Assembly: GCA_903840415.1 (NCBI GenBank)
Contig: CAIMFY010000118.1
Span: 124,001 to 188,000, forward strand
DNA: 64,000 nt
Reading direction: 5' to 3'
Origin: an uncultured Opitutia bacterium
GTDB taxonomy: Bacteria; Verrucomicrobiota; Verrucomicrobiia; Opitutales; Opitutaceae
In this document: positions 27,855 to 38,000 of the stretch, piece after piece
Layout of the letters: each line of letters begins with the position of its first letter
Position numbering within the stretch: the stretch's first letter is position 1
The notes under the pieces: model-generated
What the model was told of the DNA's origin: nothing
Databases searched by the model: none
The model's input: only the letters and a program-made list of their open reading frames with translations
Made by a program: the position numbers and the translations under genes

Positions 27855-28805
27855 TCAGATCTTGAAGTGTAGACCGACAGACATCAGCCAGCGCGGCTCA
27901 AGTTGCAGGCCGTTGACGCGCTGGTAAACCGGCAACTGCACGAAGACAAACCCCGTGGCGGTGCTGGCGAGTTCGGCGGTCAAGCCGGGACTGAGGTAGG
28001 CAAGGGTGCTGCCGCTGTTGGGCGTGTCGGCTTGGGCGCCATGTTCACGCGTCTCACTCTTGAGGTTGAGTTGGAGTTGCGGCGTGAAAGCGCTCGCGTT
28101 GAGCCAGCGGATACCGCCGCTGAGGTTCACGCTCGTCGACGGACGAAAACCGGCGCGCTCGGCCACGGGTTGTTGGAACATGATCTGGGCGAAGCAGCCG
28201 AGATTCACCGTCGGACGGGTGAACCAGGACGCGCCGAGCAGCAGGTCGGTGGTGCCCGTGCCGAGTTGCAGCCCCCGGTCGAGAAGCCCGCCGGTTTGCG
28301 ACCCGCCGGAAAAATTCTGATCGAAACGCCCGGTGGGCAGTTTGAGCCCGAACTGCACGCCAAAGCTTCGCGCCATCCCGAATTGTTGATACCGGCCGAG
28401 GAGGCGCACGTCGCCCATTCCGCTGGCGGCCGAGGTGGAAATCCCCGTGTCGCCCGCGGCGATGGTGGTGTGGAAACGATCGAGATAGGGCACCTGCGCC
28501 GAGACGGCCCACGTCGCATCGGCGGCATAGTTCAACTCAAGCCAGGTGTTGCGGTTGACGGTGCGCTGTTGAATTTCGCTGTCGTTGGGAAACGCGAACG
28601 CTGCACGAGCGACGCTGCTGGTCCCGGAACGCAGATCGGATTGGGCGAAATATTCATAGCGCACGCCGGCATCGAAGCCAGGCGCCGCGGGATAGCCCTG
28701 AGCGGCCCAGTCGGAACTGAGCGAGCAACCGCAGACGGAGCAGGCGTTGGTGACGGATGGCAGCGCTAGCAGCAATCCAGCGGTGAAAAATAAATACGGT
28801 TTCAT
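27855..28805 (-). CDS. Outer-membrane beta-barrel protein, phenol_MetA_deg/transporter-like
   Basis: 316 residues from the ATG at 28805, with a signal peptide (MKPYLFFTAGLLLALPSVTNA) directly followed by a Cys motif (CSVCGCSLSSDW). The body alternates amphipathic strands: FGVQFGLKLPTGRFDQ, LLDRGLQLGTGTTDLLLGASWF, FVFVQLPVYQRVNGLQLEPRWLMSVGLHFKI. It ends like an outer-membrane barrel, in the manner of the MetA-pathway phenol degradation family. It is convergent with the sigma gene (7 bases apart). The CxxCxC start and location suggest a link to metal export or sensing at the outer membrane, which is inference. Confidence 0.72.
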   Translation of the reverse strand: MKPYLFFTAGLLLALPSVTNACSVCGCSLSSDWAAQGYPAAPGFDAGVRYEYFAQSDLRSGTSSVARAAFAFPNDSEIQQRTVNRNTWLELNYAADATWAVSAQVPYLDRFHTTIAAGDTGISTSAASGMGDVRLLGRYQQFGMARSFGVQFGLKLPTGRFDQNFSGGSQTGGLLDRGLQLGTGTTDLLLGASWFTRPTVNLGCFAQIMFQQPVAERAGFRPSTSVNLSGGIRWLNASAFTPQLQLNLKSETREHGAQADTPNSGSTLAYLSPGLTAELASTATGFVFVQLPVYQRVNGLQLEPRWLMSVGLHFKI

Positions 28806-28992
28806 GGGAACGGAGATTCGAAAAATTGGATCGGGAGAAGGAGAGCACTCGGCGCACGGGCATGCCGGCGACGGGAATGACACGTGAAAGCACCGGCTGG
28901 TCGCGAGCGCGGCCGCCACGGTGCGAGGCGAACATCATCCGGCGCCGTTCGAGGCACCAGGACGCGGCGTGCCGGAAGGCGCGACGCTGGAC

Positions 28993-29382
28993 TCAGGCGG
29001 CCGCGCGCGGCGGCGGCACGGACGGCGCGGCTCGATTCATCGCGCGCACCAGCGGATCGCTCAACGACCAGGGAGAAAAATCGGGCACCGCCACGACGGG
29101 GCTCGGCGCGGGTTCAAACGCGAGCAGGATTTTCGCGTCGGCCTTACCGCCGGGAACGGCGGCCGAATTCTCCTGCTGCTGTTTGGCCGTGGCCACTGCC
29201 GAACAGAGCTCGCAGCGGCCCTCGGGGCTGAACGTCAGTTTCGCCGCTTCGATGAGCGGCAGCACCTGCGTGTTGATCGCCAGCATGCGGCCCCAAGCAA
29301 ACACTTGCACTAAATCCCATTGGCTACCGGTGGCGAGGAGCCAAGCGGTGAGCGTGATGAGGAGGGCAAGTCGGCGGCGCAT
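28993..29382 (-). CDS. Small membrane-anchored protein with CELC motif, metal-cluster associated
   Basis: 129 residues from the ATG at 29382. A hydrophobic N-terminal segment (LALLITLTAWLLATGSQWDLVQVFAWG) is followed by MLAINTQVLPLIEAAKLTFSPEGRCELCSAVATAKQQQ and a Pro-rich tail. The TM-plus-CxxC pattern recurs in small proteins beside metal-efflux genes. The second gene of this general build in the window is at 6068-6403, although the two are not obviously homologous. It is encoded between the outer-membrane barrel and pyruvate kinase. Function unknown. Confidence 0.55.
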   Translation of the reverse strand: MRRRLALLITLTAWLLATGSQWDLVQVFAWGRMLAINTQVLPLIEAAKLTFSPEGRCELCSAVATAKQQQENSAAVPGGKADAKILLAFEPAPSPVVAVPDFSPWSLSDPLVRAMNRAAPSVPPPRAAA

Positions 29383-29525
29383 CGCGGAATGAAAGGCAGA
29401 AGACGGGATTTGGAAAGCGGTAACGCAAAATTGGCCTCCGCTGAGTAGCGCAACTAAACCGGTGCGCCGCTCCGACCGCCGTCGCGCAGATCGGCGAGGG
29501 CAGAAGGTGCCGCGCCGCCCCGATT

Positions 29526-30971
29526 TCACCGCACCGTCCGCAACTGCACGCTATCCACGAGCCGGTCTTGAGAAACGATGTCGGTCGCGACGATGAGTTT
29601 GTCACCGGGTTTGATACGGTGTTCGCGTCGAAGGATCGTGATTGCGTTCTCGATGGTGATGTCGGGCTCGGAAGCGAGCGGCATCAGGAACGGCTCGACG
29701 CCGCGCAGCAGGCGCAGTTGCCGCAGCACTTCCGCCGACGGCGTGAACGCGATAATCGGCGCGTGCGCCGGTCGGAGCGCGGCGAGGCCCTGCGCCATGA
29801 AACCGTGGCGCGTGAACGTGAGCAGGATCGAGTGCGGAATCTCGTTCGCCAGCACGACGGCGGAGTGGAGCACCTTCATGCGATCGCCGGTGAAGACGGC
29901 GGGCTCGCGTCCGCCGCTGTCGGCCTCCTCGGCCTCGATGCGGCGGGAGATCTTGTCGAGCATCTGCACGCATTCGAGCGGGTATTTGCCGATGGTCGTT
30001 TCGCCGGAGAGCATCACGCAGTCGGCGAGTTCGTAGACGGCGTTGGCAACATCGGTGATTTCCGCGCGGGTGGGGACGGGTTGCGATATCATCGACTCCA
30101 GCATGTGGGTGGCGACGATCACGGCGCGGCCTTGCGCCAGGCACGCGCGGACGGCGCGGCGCTGGATGACCGGGAGTTCCTCGAACGGGCACTCGATCCC
30201 GAGGTCGCCACGGGCGACCATCAGGCCGTCGCATGCCGCGACGATTTCATCGAGATTGGCAATTGCGGACTGGTCCTCGATCTTGGCGATGATGCGGACC
30301 TTCGATTTGTGGAGTGTGAGAAAGTCGCGCAGGCCCTCGATATCGAGCGCCATGCGCACGAACGAGAGGGCGAGAAAATCGATGCCTTCCTCGAGTCCGA
30401 CAATCGAGTCGCGACGATCTTTTTCGGTGAACGAAGGGAGACTCACCTTGACGCCGGGGAGGTTGATGTGGCGGCGCGATTTCAACTCGCCGGCGATGAG
30501 CACACGGCAGCGGATGCGTGCTGAGTCCTTCGTGAGCACTTCAAGGCGGAGCAGGCCGTTGTCGACGAGCACGGTGTCGCCCACTTTGATGTCGTTGACG
30601 AGGTCCTGGTAGTTTACGTCGACGGAGCGGATTTCGACGCCGCCACCGCCGGGTTCGGCGGCCGCACCGGGCTTGACGGTGAAATCGAAAATTTCGCCGG
30701 CCTTCAACTCGAGCGGCACGTCGAGATCGCCAGTGCGGATTTCCGGGCCCTTGATGTCCATCATGATGGCGACATCGCGGCCGATGCGCTGCGACACAGC
30801 GCGGACGCGACGGATGACGGTGCGTGTCCAGTCGTGCTTCGCGTGCGCCATGTTGAGGCGAATAATGTCGGCCCCGGCGCGGATCATTTTTTCGAGCATC
30901 TCCTCGCTTTCGGTGGCGGGCCCGAGGGTGAAGATGATTTTGGTGCGGCGGAAAGTGGTTTCAGCGCTCAT
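29526..30971 (-). CDS. pyk: Pyruvate kinase
   Basis: 481 residues converting phosphoenolpyruvate and ADP to pyruvate and ATP. Family motifs are present: RRTKIIFTLGPATESEEML (N-terminus), DIKGPEIRTGD, the K+/Mg2+ site in the barrel (IIAKIEDQSAIANLDEIV), VARGDLGIECPFEELP (catalytic signature) and MLSGETTIGKYPLECVQ. The start at 30971 is chosen because it opens the first conserved strand. It is transcribed away from two phosphate-ester antiporter genes, which suggests coordinated triose-phosphate/PEP metabolism. Confidence 0.95.
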   Translation of the reverse strand: MSAETTFRRTKIIFTLGPATESEEMLEKMIRAGADIIRLNMAHAKHDWTRTVIRRVRAVSQRIGRDVAIMMDIKGPEIRTGDLDVPLELKAGEIFDFTVKPGAAAEPGGGGVEIRSVDVNYQDLVNDIKVGDTVLVDNGLLRLEVLTKDSARIRCRVLIAGELKSRRHINLPGVKVSLPSFTEKDRRDSIVGLEEGIDFLALSFVRMALDIEGLRDFLTLHKSKVRIIAKIEDQSAIANLDEIVAACDGLMVARGDLGIECPFEELPVIQRRAVRACLAQGRAVIVATHMLESMISQPVPTRAEITDVANAVYELADCVMLSGETTIGKYPLECVQMLDKISRRIEAEEADSGGREPAVFTGDRMKVLHSAVVLANEIPHSILLTFTRHGFMAQGLAALRPAHAPIIAFTPSAEVLRQLRLLRGVEPFLMPLASEPDITIENAITILRREHRIKPGDKLIVATDIVSQDRLVDSVQLRTVR

Positions 30972-31173
30972 GGGAGCGCTCTTGGTGCAGGAATCGCGCC
31001 GGGGGCGCAAGCCCGCCTCGCGGGTAGCCTTGGGGTGCCGGAATTTATTTAACAAAGGCCGCACCGATTTTCCGTGCAGCGCGTGAGGCGACCGCCAAGC
31101 GTGAAATCCGCTGGTGGCATCGACCCTGCTGGTTGGTCGCCGCATTTCAGCGCTCCTCCTTCTTCGCCCCGCC

Positions 31174-32685
31174 ATGTCATCATTTGGAATCGTCGCCCTC
31201 TGCCTCGCGGTCGTCATCTTCGTTTACTTCTATAACAACCCGCTGAAGCACGGCCCGTGGTTTCTCAGCCGGCGGTTTATCAACTGGTTTCCGCTGGGGA
31301 TGACGTATGCGTTCCTCTACATGGGGCGCTACAACCTGACAGTGGCGAAAAACGCGCTTGGGCCGCTGATGGGCAACCAGGACTTCGGGATGATCTTCGG
31401 TATCGGCACGGGCGTTTATGCCTTTTCGTTTCTGGTGAATGGCCCTCTCGTCGACCGGCTCGGCGGCAAGAAGGGCATCCTGATCGCGGCGCTCGGTGCG
31501 GCGGCGGCCAATATCGCGATGGGCGTGATGGTGTGGCTCGTCGTGACCGGGCGGACGGACTTCAAACTTTTCTGGCCGCTGTCGGCGATTTACGCGCTCA
31601 ACATGTATTTCCAGAGTTACGGCGCCGTCTCGATCATCAAGGTGAAGGCGAACTGGTTTCACGTGCGGGAGCGCGGCGTCTTCGGCGCGATTTTCGGCAC
31701 GTTGATTTCGTTCGGCGTGTATTTTGCCTTCGAGTGGGGCCAGGCGATCGTGGACATGACGAAGGCCACGGCGCCAGCCACGCCGGACTGGGTGACGGGA
31801 ATCTTGCGCGGACTTTTTGTGCCGGGGGGTGGGAACACGGACGCGACGTGGGCGGTGTTTTTCGTGCCGGCTGCGATTCTGCTCGTCTGGGCCGCCTTTG
31901 ACGTGTGGCTAATCAAAGAAACGCCGGAGGACGCCGGGTTTCCCTATCTGGACACGTATGACGCCTCGTCCGGTCACATGCACGAAAAGTATTCTGCGTT
32001 GGACCTGCTGAAAAAAGTCTTCTGCAGCCCGCTGATGCTGCTGCTCGGTGGCGTGGAACTGACCGCGGGCGTGTTGCGCAACGGCATCATGCAATGGTAT
32101 ACGATTTTCGCGAAACAGGTGCCGCAGGTCGGCGCGGAATCCTTCGCGAAGAACTGGGGCCTGCTGCTCTGCATGTTCGGCATCGTGGGCGGGTTTGCGG
32201 GCGGACTGATCTCGGACAAATTCTTCCAGTCGCGGCGCGGGCCGCCCGCCTCGCTGCTCAGCGCCTTCATGTTGATGATGGCGGCGGTCATGGCGATGAC
32301 ACTGTTCTCGATGCCTTTCCTCGTCGGCGTGTCCGCCCTCCTGATCGTGGCGGCGGTGACAGGAGTGCATTCGCTGATGTCGGGCACGGCCGCGGCGGAT
32401 TTTGGCGGACGGAAGGCGACCGCCACGTGCTCAGGCCTGATCGACGGCTGCGTTTATCTCGGTAGCACGCTGCAATCATTTGCGGTCGGATTCCTCACGG
32501 ACCCGCAATTCTCCGGCCACAGTTGGCAATGGTGGCCGATTTTCTTGATGCCCTTCGCGCTGGCGGGTGGAATCATCGCGTGGCGTATCTGGAATGATCT
32601 GCCGGCGGCGACGCGGAAATACATCGCGGAACACGAGGGGACATTACCGTTGTCGCCAAAACCTTGGCTGCCGCCGTTGAATTAA
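31174..32685 (+). CDS. MFS organophosphate:phosphate antiporter family transporter (GlpT/UhpT-like)
   Basis: 503 residues, 12 TM segments. The GlpT-type motif FLYMGRYNLTVAKNALG near residue 47 carries the arginine that binds the phosphate group. LVDRLGGKKGILI is the MFS loop 2-3 signature. A 45-residue charged loop in the middle (ETPEDAGFPYLDTYDASSG) is longer than usual. It probably exchanges inorganic phosphate for glycerol-3-phosphate or a hexose phosphate. The gene is divergent from pyk across 202 bases and is followed by a related transporter 76 bases downstream. Confidence 0.82.
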   Translation: MSSFGIVALCLAVVIFVYFYNNPLKHGPWFLSRRFINWFPLGMTYAFLYMGRYNLTVAKNALGPLMGNQDFGMIFGIGTGVYAFSFLVNGPLVDRLGGKKGILIAALGAAAANIAMGVMVWLVVTGRTDFKLFWPLSAIYALNMYFQSYGAVSIIKVKANWFHVRERGVFGAIFGTLISFGVYFAFEWGQAIVDMTKATAPATPDWVTGILRGLFVPGGGNTDATWAVFFVPAAILLVWAAFDVWLIKETPEDAGFPYLDTYDASSGHMHEKYSALDLLKKVFCSPLMLLLGGVELTAGVLRNGIMQWYTIFAKQVPQVGAESFAKNWGLLLCMFGIVGGFAGGLISDKFFQSRRGPPASLLSAFMLMMAAVMAMTLFSMPFLVGVSALLIVAAVTGVHSLMSGTAAADFGGRKATATCSGLIDGCVYLGSTLQSFAVGFLTDPQFSGHSWQWWPIFLMPFALAGGIIAWRIWNDLPAATRKYIAEHEGTLPLSPKPWLPPLN

Positions 32686-32761
32686 CGATTGGGCCGGGAC
32701 TGTGTTACGTTTGGGTTAAAAGTTCGTGCAACATCGCACAAATTCCGTAAATCAGTCTGGG

Positions 32762-34105
32762 ATGGGAAACCCCTTCGTGTCGTCGAGCGCCGCTACCCTG
32801 CAAACCTATCCCGAAGGATTTCGCGCCCGGCGCGGGCTGAACTGGGCCGTCGTCGGGCTCACCTACACGAGCTTCTACCTCTGCCGGTATAATTTCTCCT
32901 ACGCGAACAAGTCGATCAGCGACGAGTTTCATTTTTCGAAGGGCGACATCAGCACGATCCTCTCGTGCCAGTTTGTGGCCTACGGCTGTGGCCAGATCAT
33001 CAACGGCCTGCTCACCGATCGGATCGGCGGCAAGCGCGCGATGCTCATCGGCGCAGCCGGCACGATCGCGATGAGCCTGGCGTTTGGCGCGGCTTCGTTC
33101 TGGGGCATGCTGTGGCTGTTCGCGCTGCTCTGGGGCATCAACGGCTATATGCAGGCATTCGGCGCGCCTGGCTTCATCAAGATCAACAGCGCGTGGTTCA
33201 GCGAAAAGGAGCGCGGCACGTTCGCCGGCATCTTCGGCTGCATGATCAATCTCGGCCGGCTGTTCGCGAACAATCTGTTGCCGGCGCTGCTCGCGGGCTT
33301 CGTGTTTCTCGGCATGTGGCACGTGCCGCCGCAACACTGGCGGTGGCTGTTCTGGATTCCGGCGGGGGTGGCCACCGTTGTCGCGATCATGCTGGCGGTG
33401 TGGGTGAAGGACACTCCGGAGGAATGCGGTTATAAAAACCTGTTCCCGGGCGAGGCGGACCACGCGGACCATGAAGTGAAGGCGGAGATCCGGACGGTCT
33501 TCCATGTGATCGTGAGCAATCACATCGTGTGGATCATGGCGATCGCCTACGCGACCACCGGCGCGGTGCGGCAGAGCATCGACCAGTGGTTCCCGCGTTA
33601 TTTTCAGGAGGTGCATAACCTCGCGATGACCGGCGCGAAGTTCCAGTGGCTCGGCTTCCTGATTCCGTTTTCCGCCTCGGCCGGTTCGCTGCTTTCGGGC
33701 TGGATCTCTGACAAGTTTTTCCAGGCGCGGCGCGCGCCGGTTGCGGCGATCATTTATTTCACCCAAGTGGGAGTGACGTTTGCGGCTGCGCAGGTGACGT
33801 CGGTGAATTGGGCGCTCGTTTTCTTTGTGCTGATCGCTTTCACGGTAAACTCGACGCACTCGCTGCTCGGGCCGGCGGCGGCGATGGACATCGGCGGGCG
33901 GAAGATGGCGGCGTTCGCCTCGGGCGTGATCGATGCATTCCAATATTTCGGCGCGGCGCTGGCGATCAAGGGGCTCGGCTGGGTGCTCGATCGTTACGGC
34001 TGGGACTACTATTTTTATTATCAGGTGCCGTTCGGGCTGCTCGGCGGCGTGCTGATGTATTCGATCTCGCACCGGAAGAGCCTGAAAAAAGGCCACACGC
34101 ACTGA
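32762..34105 (+). CDS. MFS organophosphate:phosphate antiporter family transporter (GlpT/UhpT-like), second copy
   Basis: 447 residues, 12 TM segments, closer to the standard GlpT length than the preceding gene. The key motif FYLCRYNFSYANKSI near residue 45 and LLTDRIGGKRAMLIG (loop 2-3) are present. VKDTPEECGYKNLFPGE marks the central loop also seen in the neighbour (ETPEDAGF). The second half includes PFSASAGSLLSGWISDKFFQARRAP. It is probably a diverged tandem duplicate of the preceding gene. The substrate is likely a three- or six-carbon phosphate ester. A GTG 12 codons upstream is possible but less likely. Confidence 0.82.
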   Translation: MGNPFVSSSAATLQTYPEGFRARRGLNWAVVGLTYTSFYLCRYNFSYANKSISDEFHFSKGDISTILSCQFVAYGCGQIINGLLTDRIGGKRAMLIGAAGTIAMSLAFGAASFWGMLWLFALLWGINGYMQAFGAPGFIKINSAWFSEKERGTFAGIFGCMINLGRLFANNLLPALLAGFVFLGMWHVPPQHWRWLFWIPAGVATVVAIMLAVWVKDTPEECGYKNLFPGEADHADHEVKAEIRTVFHVIVSNHIVWIMAIAYATTGAVRQSIDQWFPRYFQEVHNLAMTGAKFQWLGFLIPFSASAGSLLSGWISDKFFQARRAPVAAIIYFTQVGVTFAAAQVTSVNWALVFFVLIAFTVNSTHSLLGPAAAMDIGGRKMAAFASGVIDAFQYFGAALAIKGLGWVLDRYGWDYYFYYQVPFGLLGGVLMYSISHRKSLKKGHTH

Positions 34106-34163
34106 GCGCTGCACGTATTGTTGGTCGGGCTTTACGCCTGACGCTCCGCCGACCGACGCAGGA

Positions 34164-34961
34164 TCACGCCAGCTCGTAGAACGGCGTGCCTTCGCCGGGG
34201 CCGACGATGGCGAATTCGCACGCCGCGAGCGTCGCGCGCAGGCTGGCAAGCGCGAGTTCGACGGCGGCGGGGGAATTGCAATCGCGCGAGAGGTGCGTCA
34301 GGTAAACCCGCCGCCAGCGTGGGCTCGCGACGTCGGCGAGGAGTTCGCGGGCGGACTCATTTGACAGGTGGCCGTGGCGGCCACTGATGCGCTGCTTCGT
34401 GGACCATGGGCGCTTGTTATCGGCCTTGAGCAACTCCGGGCAGTGGTTCGCCTCGACGACGACGACCTCGCACTCGCGGATGCGCTCGCGGACGTTTTGC
34501 GGCGCGTGGCCGAGATCAGTGAGGAAGGCCAGTGAGCGCCGCGGCGCAAACAGATCGCCGTCGTGGCCGCTGGTGAAACGAAAGCCGACCGGCTCCTGCG
34601 CATCGTGCGGCACGGGAAAACTCTCGATCTCGAGGTCGCGGTAGCGGAAGCGCGCGCCGGTCTCAAACACCTGCCAGTCGACGCGCCACGAGAGGTTTGC
34701 CTGCACGGCGCGGCGCGTGGGCTCGTTGGCGAAAATGCGGATGTGCGGAAATTTTTTCAGTCCGTCGATCCCGGTCGAGTGGTCGCCGTGTTCGTGGGTG
34801 AGAAAGATGGCGTCGATTTTTTCGAGCGATTCGCCGGCGGCGGCGAGGAGCGCGCCGAGTTTTTTCGCCGAGAAGCCAGCGTCAATTAGCACGCGCGCAC
34901 CTTCGGTCGCGAGCAACGCCGCGTTGCCCGCGCTGCCGCTGCCGAGAATGCAAAACCTCAT
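34164..34961 (-). CDS. Metallo-beta-lactamase-fold hydrolase (YycJ/WalJ-like)
   Basis: 265 residues from the ATG at 34961. The fold begins at once (MRFCILGSGSAGNAALL). The metal site motif LTHEHGDHSTGID gives HxHxDH, with further ligands in VVEANHCPELL and GRHGHLSNESA and the last His in YLTHLSRDCN. WalJ-like enzymes are predicted 5'-3' exonucleases or phosphoesterases linked to cell-wall signalling and DNA repair in Gram-positives. The role in this organism is unknown. An alternative start two codons upstream (MAM) changes nothing important. Confidence 0.85.
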   Translation of the reverse strand: MRFCILGSGSAGNAALLATEGARVLIDAGFSAKKLGALLAAAGESLEKIDAIFLTHEHGDHSTGIDGLKKFPHIRIFANEPTRRAVQANLSWRVDWQVFETGARFRYRDLEIESFPVPHDAQEPVGFRFTSGHDGDLFAPRRSLAFLTDLGHAPQNVRERIRECEVVVVEANHCPELLKADNKRPWSTKQRISGRHGHLSNESARELLADVASPRWRRVYLTHLSRDCNSPAAVELALASLRATLAACEFAIVGPGEGTPFYELA

Positions 34962-35028
34962 CGCCATGCTGCTTGCGATGAACGCCCCGTTGTCCGCCGG
35001 CGCAAGCGGTTTCTGACGCGCCGGCAAT

Positions 35029-38000
35029 TCACCACGCGCAGAGCGAGTCGATGTAAGCCGCCGAACCGTCGCGCACCCAGCCGTCGAGCTGTGCCTGATC
35101 CTTGAGTTGCTGGCCGCGGGCGCGTGGCACGACGGCGAAAGCGTTGCGCACCTCCGCGAGTCCCGTCATGTCGCCCCACAGTTTTTCGAATTGGGCGACA
35201 GGAAACACGTCCTCCTGGCCGTGGCCCCAGCGTTTTTTCACGTCCTTCAGCGTGACGTAGGTCGGCATTCGCGCCGCCATCGCGCGCACGGCGGCGGCGG
35301 TCCGCTCCGCGTCGGCGAGTTCCGGGCGTGTGAGGCCAAAGAGCGCGAGCAGGCGATCAACGTCGATCCAGCAGGAGTTGGTGTTGTAGTAGGTGAGGTT
35401 GAATTCGTCCTCCTCGCGGGGCAGCGCGAGTCCTTCGACGAGCCGTAGGCGGCCATCGACGCGTGCGAGTCCGCCGCCGTGATCCTCGATGCGGCGGGGG
35501 ATGACTTCCCAGCCGAGGGCGGCGCCGCTCGCCTGAAACCAACCGACGAGTGCGGGATCGAGCGTGGCGCCGAGCGTGTCAATGTTGTGGACGAGAAGCG
35601 AGCGGAGCTGCGGGCGCGCAGCGAGGAGCCGGGCGAGCGTGCCGTTTTTCAGGAGATTCGGAATTTCAAACCAGTGGCCGACGGGATGGAGGCACTGGCC
35701 AGGGAGGTTGTCGGTGTAGTCGGCGCCCTCGCCGACGGTGCGCGCCCAGGTGGTCAGCGCCGCGCGGATGCTGTCGCGCATCTTTTCCTTTTGCTCGTCG
35801 AGCCGCTGCTGCGCGGTTTCCTCCCAGGCAAAATGCAAATCGCGCACCGCGGGCACGAACCGCAGCCCAATCGAGCGACCGGGAGAAACAAAGACCATCC
35901 GTTCAAATGCGTCGCCGAAATTCTCGCGGAGGTGCCGCTCGATCGGCGCATGCGTGAGGTAGCTCGTCGAGAAAACGTGTGGCACCGTCGCGCCGAACCG
36001 CTCCCCAGTGCGACGCGACTTCGCGAGATGCACGTCGGCAAAACTGCGATGCGTGCCGGCGAATTTGGCGAACGGGTGCAGCGCCTTCACGACGCCCGCG
36101 CCCTGCGTCCAGCGGCTGCCGACGCCCGCGGCGTAGCTGATCACCGCGACTTCGCCGCGACGCAGCGCCGCTTCGCCCGCGGCACGCAGCGCGGCCGGTG
36201 CCGCGGTCGCATCAAACAATTCGGATGCGGGGACATCCTCTATCTTCGCCATGGCGGGCAACCGGTTCATCGCGAGCCCGATGCGGCCGGCACGCAGGTC
36301 GGCGCGAATCTGCTCGTGTTGGACGCGATCGAAGCCGTTTTCGGCGAGCAGCTCGCCGAGCCGGCGGCCGGTGCGGTCCGAGCCTTCGGTGGACGGCAGC
36401 AAGTGATCGAGTAACGTCGGCAGTGCCGCGGTGAAAGCGGGTGACGTCCGGGCCGCACGCGTGAACTGGCCGAGATCAGTTTGCTCCCGCGGTGAGAGGT
36501 CTCGGGCCTCGCGGCGCAGGAAGCCGGGCACGGTGTGCTGGTAATATTCGACCGGGAGTAGCGCCTGCGTGCCGCTCAGGAGTTCGCTGACCGAGCCGTG
36601 CTCGTTGATCGCGAAATCGTAAACCACCGGGTCCATCGCGAACGGCAGCGAGGCTTCGAGTTCGCGTTTCGTGGCGAGCATGATCTCCGCGAGTTTCACC
36701 TGACCTTCGGCGCGGCGGTGCGGGGAAAAAATAAAACCCATGCCGCCGCCCGACATGCCGCCGAGCATCCAGAAGCCCCAGAAATCTTCGCCGAACACGG
36801 CTCGGGTGCGTTCGATGAGTTGCTCGGTGTAGCGGTTGCTGACCCACGGAATGATCGTCTGGAGCGGGCCGGAGAAATTCTCGGTCAACGCGCGGCCGAG
36901 CCCGCGGATGTCGCCGGCCGCGAGCAGGGCGAGAATGCGGTCGAGCGTGTCGACGGCGCGGAGACGCGCGGCCCATTCCGCCTCGCAGCGGAGAAGATAT
37001 TTCTCTGTGACCATCTCCAGAATCGGCCCGACGTTTTGCGCCATACCGCCGTGCACGAGGACGAGTGAGTCCTGCAGTTTCTTCCGCGCTTCCGCCGAAA
37101 TTAGATCGGTGCCGAGCAGCGTGTGTCGCGGCAGCAGGCAGCCGCGGCTGATACCGTGCTCCGGGTCCGTGGGCTGGGCGAGTGCGCCTTCGATCAATTT
37201 GATGCCGGGCCAGAGGCCGCCCGAGTCTTGCCAGCCGCCACCGGAGCCGCCCAGCCATTCGCCGAGAATCGCGCGAGCGGCGACCATGCGACGCTCGGTT
37301 TCCTCCATCGGCCCTGTGAGCGACCGGATCTGGCCGGTCGCTCGCATGAGCGTGCCGATCATCGCACCGAGGAGATTCGTCGATACCGCCAGCCGCGAGC
37401 CCTTCGGGATCCGGTTGACGTGGCTGATGAGTTCGAAGCCGCGGCCCGCGCCAAAGATCGCGCCAAGCAGTTCGGCGAGATTGGCGCCCGAGCGCTCGAT
37501 GCCGGGCGGCACGACGCCGGCCGAGATGATCGCGGCCTTGAGCAAGCCGAGGTAATCGCGGCCAAAGTCGAACACCTCATCGAGCGTCGTCACGCAGGTG
37601 GACGTTTCCAGATCGACGCTGGTAAGCCGGATCACCGGCTCGTCGATGACGCGAAAGAATGCCTCGACCGGTGGGCGCGTCGTGGCATCGCGCCCATGCA
37701 CCCCAAGATCGATCGAGATGTTGAGGACGCGCGCGCCCTCGGGGAAATCCATTCCGAGAAAAAAGATGTCGCTCCAACCGCAGTGCGTGAGGTCCATCCG
37801 GACAGGCGTTTGCTCGCGCAGGAGCGGAAGCGGCGCGGTGGGATGTTCGCGCGCGAGCAATTCGGGGCGGACGCGAAGCGGTTGATCGACCGGGTGGCCG
37901 AGGCGGAACATCCAGGCGTTGCCGCGTGTGGAGCGCACTGTGCGCCGGACCTGATCGGCGAGCGTCTGAAACGCCAGCGCATGGTGCGCCGCGGCGAGCG

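Noticed and set aside
32705-34249. A 514-codon minus-strand frame opposite the second transporter
   Set aside because: Antisense to a protein with 12 clear TM segments, and rich in Arg/His without any fold signature.
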